Assembly: GCF_954871325.1 (NCBI RefSeq)
Contig: NC_088775.1
Span: 12,253,561-12,317,560 of the forward strand
Length of the DNA stretch: 64,000 nucleotides
From: Gordionus sp. m RMFG-2023
Taxonomy: Eukaryota > Nematomorpha > Gordioida > Chordodea > Parachordodidae
Direction of reading: 5' to 3'
A program made the position numbers and the translations under genes. The notes below the pieces were generated by a model. It ran no database searches and was not told the DNA's origin. It saw nothing but the letters and a program-made list of their open reading frames with translations. This document shows, in pieces, positions 45,201 through 57,200 of the stretch. Position 1 is the stretch's first letter. Each line of letters opens with the position of its first letter.

Positions 45201-48200
45201 GAAAGATATGGGAATGAGATTCGATACGTGAAATTCCTTGGAAGGAATGACGCATTTGAACAATGTTACCGAAATTCGTAAAAGAAGATGTTTCAAGTGC
45301 AATTCCGAGGAGCATTTGATTCAACAGTGTCCTTCCAGTTTGACGTATCACAAAAAGAGTAAGAAATATGATAATAACAATAAAAATTTTATTAAAAATT
45401 GGTCGATGAAGATGAATCAAGGAAATAAGATGGGACGTATAATGGGCAAAAGAAAGACAGGTATCATGATTAAAAAAAAGAACGAGATATGAATAAGCAC
45501 GATGAAAGAAATGATATATCAAACAATAATACTCGAGGATCAACCCAAGCTATGGATCAAGAATATAATGACTACCTTTCTCCCATAGATCAAAGGCGTG
45601 GGAGAATTTGATGCTCAGTGGCAGAGATGAGGAACCCGGAACATCGAATATTAAGAATAAAGAAATTTGTAAATTTTTGTTGTTATTAACATTTTTCTTA
45701 CTCTTTTTGTGATACGTCAAACCGGAAGGACATCGTTGAATCAAATGCTCATCGGAATTGCACAAACATCTTCTTTTACGAATTTCGGTAACATTGTTCA
45801 AATGTGTCATTCCTTCCAAGGAATTGCACGTATCGAATCTCATTCCCATATCTTTCGGAATGATAGTTATTTGGACAAAAAGCTTTTTAAAGCTTATCAG
45901 TTGTGATTGCGTTTCCATTATTTAATGATATGATAGAAGAATTTTATTTAAATTAACAGAATATTTTCAAAAGAAAAAAAAATATTAATTAATTTTATTT
46001 TAAATTAACACCTTTTATACCCAAATAAATACTTAAACATATTGTATATCTTACAAACTAGGACACTAATGACAGAGTTAATGGAAATAATTGATATTGG
46101 GAATGATCAAATACTAACAGCAAACTATCAACAAACGATGATTCAAGAAACGATGATCCAACTGACAAACAAACTCACGCATTACTAGCAAATGAATACT
46201 AGAGCAATAGATAGGATGATCAACTGATGAAGTCAAGAGAGGGAAAACTTTTAAAAAAAGAGGGAAGTGTTAAATATAAAATTAAAGATTATTTGAATAT
46301 AAATTTTGTAAATTGTTTAACCTTAAAACAAAATTTTATTTTCTTAATTTGTTAAAAAAAAATTTTTACTTTGTTATATGTAAAAACCTTAAAATAAATT
46401 CTTTATTTTCTTAAATTTTGTATATGTAAATAATCATAGTATAAAAAATGTATATATAGGATAGAAATTTGTCAAATACATATACATATATTTGTTAATA
46501 AATTAAATAAAAGAAATGAAATTTTTTATCGTTGCCTTCTATGTAGTTTTCATTCTAATGTTGTATAGTTTTTTTCTCCATCCGCAGTTTCTAATGTAGA
46601 AGGAAACCCCAGCCCTTATTGAATATCTATCTTATCTTATCAAAGTATTAATTTGTTTGCACGTATTTTACTGAATTTTCGTTAGAAAGGATGATAGGCA
46701 TTGAACTCGTTAACCGCTTTACGCAAATTATGAGTAAAATATATTTTAAAAAAAACAATTGAACATCGTGAAATAGACAAATAGCTATTCGAAATTCTAC
46801 CGCGCTTATATGAAATCCTAAGACTTTTAACAGATTGTGGGTAGAAATATTTCATCCAAAAAAAGGAGACCCCAAAGAACGTTTTTTGTCTCAAGCAGCA
46901 AATATCTCATATAAAATAAGTTCTGAGTTTGATTTATTGCTTTTTTTAAACAAATTCATCATTCAAAAAGCTCAAGTCATAATGTAACTTCCTGTTTGAT
47001 TTTCTGTTAAAAAGAATTCAAATGGAATAATAAAATATTCGTATTTGATTCTCGAATATCGAATTATCCGATTCATTTGAAAATAGAATACAAGTATATG
47101 AATATTCAATTTGTATAAGTTGTTTACTACACCGTACAATAAATCGCTTTACCGTTTATCTAATGCCCAGACCTGGAAAAATGAGTTACATAGGGGAGGA
47201 ATTCGAAACTTTATTTCGGGAAGAACTATAAAAATTTAGAAAATCATTCTTTTCTTTAAAAAAATACACATAGTAAATGATAAAAAGGGGGAATCAAACT
47301 TTTTCCACTTGCGAAAATATATCCGCGTTTATGAGGCAGATAAACGTATTCGATAAACTAGCCATAAGACTTTTTAATTCGGGCCCGGTTTCGAAAAACG
47401 ATTGGCTAGAGGCATTGGCAAAAAGTTGGGTCATCGTTCGTTTTGTATAGTTGGGAACACTTTGTCTTGAGAAGAAAAATAAAATTAGTTAAATTTTGAT
47501 TGTGATGAGTGAGTGAGTGAGTTGAAAAAATAAAATTAATAATCATACTTCAATTCGTCCCAGAAGATGGTTGGCTTCATGATAAGTATGAGTTTATCCA
47601 TCAATCTCAAAGAACAGTTAGCCGTTTGAAAAACCTGCACATTAAAAAACATCACAAATATGGAAGAAAACAAAGGAGTAATTTTATATATTTCCATTTT
47701 TCAGTTTCCAAAAAATTTTTACATTTTTCGAGCGTTTGCGCATTAAAAATTAACAATTTTACCGTCTGCTTAATAAATTATATTAAATTCCGAAAATTTT
47801 TATTATATTTTTAAAAGTTATACCTATTTATATTTTTATAAAGACCTTTATATTTATAAATTCAATTTTTTTATTATTATAATGACCATCAGATGCTAAG
47901 ATAGTGCGAAACCCCTTAGACGCTTAAACCCCAAAAATTAATTTGGGTAGTAATGCTGTACATTTTAAAATGGTTCTTCTGTAGATTTCATACAAGTGGA
48001 TATAGAATCCTATGATAATAAAATGACATTCTTTACAATTAAGATTTAGAAGAAAAATTCATTTTCAAAATATCCATTATTTATTTATTTTAAATTTCAA
48101 ATAATAAAAAAAAATAACCTTGTTTATCTCACACCTTTTTTGCTCGTCGCTTACTTGTGCGACACCTTCATCTTTCCGAAAATAAAAAAAAATTATTATA

Positions 48201-51200
48201 AATCATATCACCATTCTTTCTTCTTGGGTGACTTTTCTATCACTCTTTAATGAAATGTCAGAACGGAGCTTTATGGATAGCAAAAGATATTATTTTTAAA
48301 TCATATCTTTTGCTATCGTATAAAGCCACATGATATCCTCCGAACAATATTGCATGAGGGAAATAATTTTATTTAAAATAATAGGTGTTCCTGTGTATTT
48401 GTTAAAACTAAGATTTATACATTTCCAAAAAATTAAGATGTGTTATAATGTTATTTTAATCACCCCATAGCGTCATATATCAGAGACATGGTGACTTTTT
48501 AAAAGATAGAAAGATGACACTATGCTACTTAAAAAAATATGAATGAGACTATAATAAAAGGTATATATTATATGTCTCTCGATAATATCAACCAAATATT
48601 TCGATATAATACAATTTGGTAATATAAAGAAATAAGATACAACATTATAATAAAATAAATTTGTTGAAATATTTTATTTTTTAAAACTTTCTAGATTGTA
48701 AGGACCGTCGATTAGGCTTATATCGAAGAATAAACTTTGTCCTCCCTGGTTGCCTGCTTTAGCATCATTCAATACAGATATCTTGAGGATATTTTTTTAA
48801 ATAGTTTACATCTTTTTATTTTTGATATAATAACATTTATTATTTTTGTGGTATAGGCATATAATAATCGATCTTCAATTCTTTGACTAAATTAGTTAAA
48901 TATATGCGTGTTAGTAGTGTGAAGTAAAAAGAAAACTAAAAATGTAATCAGTAACCTTAAAAAATTATCTTTTTGTAGTATGTAACTTATAACTTAACTA
49001 GTTTCTAACTTTCAACAACAAGAATACATACATATTATTTTATTTCATGTGTATCTATATATTTTTTCGAGCTTACGATATATATTTCATCGTTTAAACG
49101 TTTTCCGCACTTAACGTTTCAAATTTATTGTTTTTTTTATAAAGTTCTTGAAATGGATCGACCTTCGATACTGAAAGTTATAAAAAAGGTAAGCCAAGTG
49201 AACGAAACAGGTTACAAAAGTATCACTGATAATGATAAAAAAAAACGTATCGTGATACTTACATTTATCCTAAAAAGGTAAAGTGGTAAAACCTGGGAAG
49301 TAACACTTAAATCAACATTATAAAATGTAAACCTTCTCGACACAATTTTCCACGTTATTCATTAAAACTGTGAATAGATTGAATGTAGGATTCGTTAACA
49401 ATCTCGCTTTCAAGTCGCTTTCATAAGGCTCGTCATCCGCAGAGGTCAACTATTAATATCAAAATGTTTATTTTAATTATCTTCTTTTTTTATAAATCAG
49501 ATCATAATTTGGGATGGGGTTCGTCATATTTCAATACTACATGCATTAGAAATGTCTGTTATATTTGAATGTTTATATATATTTTAAAGGTTACGCTATT
49601 TGAATTATATATTATTATAACTTTCTTACATTTAATATTATCTTATGGAGGTCAATGTAATTGCATATTAGTAGAAGTTAAATGACATAATTATAAAAGA
49701 CTATCTATAGGAAACAATTTTATAATAAAGAATCTATTGTTTTGACTATAAAAAATGGCGACGAAATAAAAAAAAAATCTAAGTCACGCGGTTTTCGGTC
49801 TTCGGTCAAGTTTAATAATATATAGAATTATAAAAAAAAAAATTATATATATTTAGAAATTATGGATAAAATTATTCTCCAGGACTTTAAAAAGGAAGAT
49901 TGTTCTATCGAGGACTACGTTGATTATATCAAATATATACTAAATGTGAAAAATATTCCTCAAACTGACGCCACTTTAAAAAAATTATTTATAGCTTATG
50001 GAGGAATAAACATTATAACTGATATCAAAAAATTACTCTATTCTAGGAATATAGAGGAGGTAGGATGGATTGACATATATAAAATAGCAAAACAACTATA
50101 TAAAGATGAAAGAACAATTTTGGCATCAAGAATTGATTTCATTAGATTAAGTCGCGGGGCTGCTGAATCCGTAATGAGCTATTTAAAAAATATAAAGGAG
50201 CTAGCCCGAAGATGCGAATTTGAAGACAATGTAGAACTGAGAATTCGAGAACAATTAATCGCCGGATTAAAGATGTCACAACTGGTTAAATAACTACGAT
50301 TAAGATATCCAGATACTAAAGATGAAGACCAACCGTTAAGCTTAAACAAAGTGGTAGAATTGGCTTTAGCGATGGAACGAGCCGACTTAGAAATAAATAA
50401 TACTGCTAAAATGGTATATAAAATAAAAGAGCTGAATAAACATAATAATAATCGGATAAATCAACATGATAAAAATAATCGGCAGTATAATAATAATGAT
50501 AATGATAAACGGCACTATCAAAAGGATAATAAAGCATATGTAAAAAGAGCTAGTGCCCGGGTATAATAACTACAATACAAATAATAATAGTAATTGGAGA
50601 AAACCATGCTACTTCTGTAATCGGTTTCATGCTATTAGAAATTGTCCCGCCTACGGAAAATTGTGCAGCAAATGTAGGAAACCAAACCACTTCGCCGTAT
50701 GTTGTGCTAAAGAAAAGATTTACGGAACAAATTACAATAATAAAGAAGACGATTCGGATGTCTCAATAAGAAAAATATACAAATATGGGCAACATCTAAC
50801 AATTGAGGTATTAATAAACAACCAAAAAATTAAAATGGAATATGATACTGGCTCGGCAAAACCATTATTAATGAAATAATATGGAATAAAATCGGAAGGC
50901 CAAAACTTAGAAGAGCTAAAGCACCAACTACATATGGAAATAATAGAATAAAAATTATGGGTGAAGCTGATGTAAAAGTACAATTAAATAATAAAATAAA
51001 ATGGCTTTCATTATTAGTCACACAAACAAATGATGCAGCTCTATTTGGATTTCCATGGATTATCGAATTTAACTTATCGTTACCAAAAAATGTAAAAATC
51101 AATATGATCAACAATAGATATAAATACAATGATAATGGTAACGTAAATATTGACAAACTATTTAAAGAATTTGCTAGGTGTTTGACAATAAATTAGGATT

Positions 51201-54200
51201 AATAAAAAATGTCGAACCAATAAAACTGCAATTGGAAGAAAATACAAAACCAATTGCACTGCCAGCTAGAAGAGTACCGTTGCCTTTAAAAGTAGAAATT
51301 AAAAATGATACTGAACATATCGAGAATATAAAACAAGTCCTTAAAAAATTACAAAATGCGGGATTAAAAGTTAAAACAAGCAAAATAAATTTTATGAAAG
51401 AAAAAGTATCATATTTAGGATACATAATAGATCAAAATGGAATACACCCTGATAAAAGTAAAATAATAGCAATACAAAAATATCCAACGCCAAAAGATAG
51501 ACATGACATAAAATCATTTTTAGGTATATTAAATTATTATACACGGTTCATGCCAAACTTACATGGAATCATAACCGAATTACATAATAAAACTAGTAAA
51601 AATGTTAAATGGAATTGGACTAATATTTGAAAAGCAAAAAGAATAGTAACAGAACACAATACTATACAATTTTATAAACCGGATCTTGAGTTAATACTAG
51701 AAACAGATGCATCAAACCAAGGATTTGGAGCTGTACTCTTGCAAAAATATGATAATGGTAACGAATACCCCTTACACCTCGAGAACTTTACAAGATGCTG
51801 AAAAGAATTCGACAATCGACAAAGAAGCCAAAGCGGCGTAGAAATTTCATAACTATTTGTATGAACGAAAGAACGGACCATAAACCTTTAATAAAAATAT
51901 ATGGGGATAAAAGAGATTTAAACGCCTTAACAAACCAAAGATTGTTACGTTGGGCTTATAAATTATCTGCATATGATTATGAAATGGAGCAAGTAATATA
52001 ATTGCAGATGCTTTATCGCGAAACCCAATAGAGAAAAATGATAATAAAATAACAAGTGAAAATAAAACAGTGAAATATATACGAAATCTTACTTATGACA
52101 CATTAACTCTATCAAGAGATGAAACTGCGAAAGATCCAATTTTAGTAAAAATATTATTAAATGGTACAAATATACAAAATCAAGCACCAGAATTACAAGC
52201 TTTTAGAACAAGAATAGATGAAATAGAAAATGATGACGGTATCCTATTTTGGAATGGTCGCTTAATAATTCCATATTCACTATAAAAACGAGTTTTACAG
52301 ATATTACATACAGGTCATCCCGGTATTACATCGATGAAATCCATTACGAGACATTATATATGGTGAGAAAAATTAGATAAAGATGTCGAAAAATTAGTCA
52401 ACCGCTGTATTGGGTGTCAAAAACATCGCAGATATATACCAGAAGTTGCCGTATACCCATGGAATCCGCCAGCACAACCCTGATGGTGCAAAAATAAGAA
52501 TAAACAACACATAAAAACTACACCATACCATCCGAGAAGTAAAGAAACTATAAAAAATCGGTCTAATAGAGAACAAACAAATGAAGGGGCAAAATGCCTT
52601 ATGAAGTATTAGTTACATATAGAAATTCCGAACATTCCTCAACGGGCCCAATACCTGCCAAACTATTTATGGGGAGAAGACTAAATACTTTATTAGACTG
52701 CGAAAACACGCAGATCAACTAAGAATAAGGGAAGAACCAGACGAAACAAATCAATAATACCAATTGAACCAAGTCAAAAGGAAGGCAACCGCGTTATCCA
52801 ACAAGGGAACGAAAGCCAACAAAAAGATTAATAGATGAACTTGACTTGGTAATAAAAAGATTGATAGACGATCTTAACTTGGTGGGAAAGAAGTTATATT
52901 TGAATGTTTATATATATATATTAAAAGGTTACGCTATTTGAATTATATATTATTATAACTTTCTTACATTTAATATTATCTTATGGAGATCAATGTAATT
53001 GCATATTAGTAGAAGTTAAATGACATAATTATAAATGACTATATATAGGAAACAATTTTATAATAAAGAATCTATTGTTTTGACTATAAAAGGCCTGTTA
53101 TAAAATTTTTATATGAAATGTCCAGGTTCGATATGTAAACAACTTTTAAACGAACGTGCCCGAATCCTTAAAAAAAATTGCACTAATTGTCCAGCACATT
53201 AAATATAACGCTGGCGATTATACTAAAAAAAATACAACAGTCAATCATTTTAAAAAGGTTATATAATTTGACCAACCTGGTGGGTTTATTTTATTTTTCA
53301 CAGAATTCTCGACTTGTTAAATTCTTTGCTCGGCCCTACATGAAAATTTTTTTAACCGAGCTTTCTGACCCCTGAGATCTCCAATAAGTATTAATAGCCC
53401 TACCCATTATATGTATTGGTAAAATATTATTAAATAAATAATACAAAATTAACTAAAGTTAATCCTTTTTGTATCTCCCTGGCCACGATCCAAATATTAT
53501 TATTATTATTATTAAATAAAAAAAATGATAATTATTTAAATGAATAGGCAAATTTGCTAAGTTAAAACAAAACTATCGCGCATGCGTCCAAAAAAACAAA
53601 AATCATCTAACTTTGGAGTCGCTGATAATCATTGAATCCGGTACAAACGATTCGACCAAAAAGCATAATTTATATACCATTCGGTGAAAATTTTCGTCTA
53701 AAATTTTTGATCGATTTCTAAAAATAAATTTTTTTTTTAATCATAAATTTTTTGGCATATAAATGTAAAGCAAATTTCTCTTAAAAGGATCAGTAAATCC
53801 AGTTCAAAGTGAGTGACCATAAATAGCAGACCAAAAAATCCATTATAAAAGTGATAAGAGGAGATGGCAACGTTCTCGATCGATTGAGGTAAAAATTACC
53901 CCTACAGAAGTTATAGAAGTTAGGAAGGAAGTATCCGGTCAAAAAACTTCGTTCTACACTATTATGATATTAAACTAAACCGGGGAACGCTTAATAATTA
54001 AGGTGGGCAATCGGTGGTCAAACCAAAATATAAAGACCGTATCCTGTAATTATAAATCAGTGACTTATATCACGAGGGGGGTTGTCATTGAAATTAAAGG
54101 ATGGGGGGGGGGTAGTAGTTTTGAAGATGACATCGTCATACGAATACAATTGGAGGGAAAGAGGGGAGGAGTTTTGATTTGGATTTTCCTTTCGCTAATT

Positions 54201-57200
54201 TTAATTTATTAGGAGGGTGCAAAATTATCGAGAGGGGGGGGGCAAAATCGTTATTGGTTTGGGGGGTGGGTGTAGAAGTTCCTGATAATAATCATCCTTT
54301 AAACATTAAAATATATAAAAGGTGTAGGCAATAACTTCCAATCAAAATCCTTGAAATTCGTCAGGATATCATCCATCCTATCAGATTTTATGATGGAATC
54401 GTGTTTATCGGATATGATTGCATGGTAAAATTGTAACCCGAATAAATAGGTCGAAGTTATTCCAGGATAAACCTTTTTGAGTTCGGGTGACAATTGAAAG
54501 CCGTAAAAAAACTTCATCCTCTCTACCAAGTGTACTATGATCGACCACTTTTACATTTAAATATTTATATATATATTATTAAATGTCGTTGATGGAAATG
54601 AAGAGTCATTGATTATTATTTCCGTAAGCCAGGTGTGGGCCAATAATATATGATACTCATCTAGACTGATGATTCATTAAAATGCATTTTGAAACGTGGT
54701 TGAATACAAATCAGCTGTTGGCACATTTTGTTTTCCATATAAGAATTTTTATAAATAAATAAAACTCTAAAGAAATTTTTTTTATGTATTCATAAAATTT
54801 TAATATAAATTATATTTAAGGGAAACCAAAATAGAGTGTCATCAGCTGATTTTTACATTTAAATAAATAGATAGTCAGTCATTATGTCATTGGTGTGAGC
54901 CAACTATAGATTAATATAAAGCTTCCATTTTCTTAATAAAAAAAAGGAGTCGTGTGTGCCCATTAATTTTTTAAGTATCGCTGCAACTTGTCTAATTTGA
55001 GCTTTTGAATTGATAAACTGTTTTAAAAATTAAAAGATTCCTATTTATTATCATGAAATTTCGGCGCCTATAAAGTGATCAAATAAAATAAACTATTTTA
55101 AAAAATAGCGCAAAAATATTTTGAAATAATTTTTTTTAAGAGTGTATTTTACATTTTCTTTGAGAATTAGATTGACAGTTTTCCTGGCTTCCGTCGATAG
55201 GTTCGGATTTAGAGATGAATAAATGCTAAAAATGACATCCATAAGGGCACATGTATGGATTACGAGAGATACATTTTGCGATTCGCTTACTAGGCAATCC
55301 TCGAAAAAGGGGCACGATGTAATCAAGGATAGAATTTCTAAATCTTCGTAGACGATGGCAAAACTTTTTTTAGCGTTTATGTGATTAATAATAGTAAATA
55401 AATATGATTATCTTAAGTGATTATTCATATATATACTCAAGGCAACTATAGAAAACAAAAGGAAAACAAAAAGGAAAGAACTGTTCACTAATTTTGATAT
55501 CGAAAATATATGTCGGTTAGAAAACGGAAAGAGGAAACGAACAAATTAAAAGACCAGAACCCTCTTGTAAAATTTATATGGAATCTATTTAAAAAATTTT
55601 CAGAGCCCTTCTGGAACCGGTTTTAACTAAAAGAGTTCGGGATACCCAGAACCGGAAACCCTTGGAACCGCGTAATATTTAAGAACTGGACCAGAACGCA
55701 ATTTTAGAAATCGGAATAACAAGAATCACCTTTTTTTAAATGTTCAAGAACTGAATTAGAACTTTTTCTTGTACCAAGTTATAAACTTTTATATAAGGCT
55801 GTGGCTAAAACCATTTTTAAAAAATTCTTAAAGTTTCAAAATTTTCGCAAATTTTTAGAATTTTTAATGAAATCGTTATTAAATTTTTAAAATTTATAAA
55901 AATTTTCTAGAATTATGTTCTGTGCATGTTTTTTTGTTTTATATTTAACATAGCTTATTTATTTATCATGTGGTTATAATTTTTTTTGATGTGGACATAA
56001 CCTAACAAAATGGGCAAATTATATTCTTAAAAAAATAATGGATTTGGTTAGAGCGTGACTCGTGGCGTTATTACTTTTCTTTAAAGCTTTGCAGGCCATG
56101 GAGATCTTGGATTAAGGTGTCCATTTTTCGGGCGTAGTCAGTAGTTTCGAACTTTTCGGAGTATGTAAAAAATCTTTTTAACATCGATTCTAAGCCACTT
56201 TCCAATAAAATGTGAGCGGCTTTCAGCTTTTTAAGGATTGAGTTGTTGATTATCATAAAAAATTCCTATTTTTTTAAAAAAAAAATAAGATAAAAATAAA
56301 AATAAAAAATAAATTTTGGTGGATGTATATTTGTTTATTTGTTTACACCTCCCCCCCCCACCCTCTATATTTTTAAACTTTTAATATAATTAATAAATAA
56401 AATACGGTTTCAGAAAACATTTCTATTCAAAAAGGGACATATAGCATAAAAATACTTTAATTAATGACTTAAAAATGCGCGCATATATTTTTCTTTAATT
56501 ACTTTATTGGCACATTCGTTAGTAGTAGAATCGTTGGGAAGTAATGATTCGCTGATAATTTTAAATAAATTCAGTTCATTTCTTGCGAGCATATCCATGA
56601 GCAAATTATTGCCGTTTTGTGGATTTGACATGTGATCAGAATTTTGGATGAGATCTTGCAGACTTTTAAGAGCGCTTGACTTAGAAAATATAGTTTTGGA
56701 TTTTTCTTTTATAACATCGGTCAAGTCGTGCAAATATTTAAAACTAATATCTTTACACTTTGAAGCTGTTAATATTATAAATAATAAAATTAATGAGATA
56801 TGTAAAAGGAAGTTGAGTCCATCCTATAAAAACGGAAGTGGACCTAAAATTACCTAGAAAGCTCGCCAAAACTCCTTTTCTATAATTTCAAATATCAAAA
56901 CAAAACTGTGCCCAAGTATAATCTGAACGATCGAGAGGAACATAAATTTAAAGGCTAAGAGCGAGAAAGGAATGGATAAGAAACCATTACTCTATCATTT
57001 GGGCAAAGTTTTATATTAAGATTAACTACTAATATTGTTTTACATCTTGTCAGTAGTGGGCCTATCGATAAATGAATACGAATTTGATTGTTTATACTAT
57101 TCTTATTTGTAGCGAATAATAAAATTTAGATATTGGATCAAGTCAAGAACTGAGCATCTCGGGGACATTGATTAATTGGATGAAATATATTTAGAGTTAA

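Larger units (their letters stand above)
37928..46548 (+). mobile_element. pogo-like DNA transposon with long inverted arms, split by LTR-derived DNA
   Basis: The left arm (37928-38440, about 510 bp) is the inverted copy of two separate right-hand blocks: 39305-39560 and 46325-46548. Read together, the right arm is interrupted by ~6.8 kb (about 39560-46325) that holds the transposase zinc-finger tail and Ty3/gypsy remains. Between the arms at 38455-39300 lies the transposase. The outer ends read 'aactacacagaaggcaacga' and the reverse of 'tcgttgccttctatgtagtt'. A simple reading is a ~2 kb element with long inverted repeats, later invaded; the alternative is that the left arm is a rearranged copy of the right end. 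It fills UBR4 intron 11. Confidence 0.5.

Noticed and set aside
37928-46548. Polinton/Maverick-type element, suggested by long inverted arms
   Set aside because: No polymerase B, retroviral-type integrase of its own, packaging ATPase or capsid gene; the arms belong with a pogo-type transposase and the size fits a nested insertion.
56854-56879. Possible 26-nt exon (KGVLASFL)
   Set aside because: Exon 4 and exon 5 join in phase directly; this piece would break the phase.
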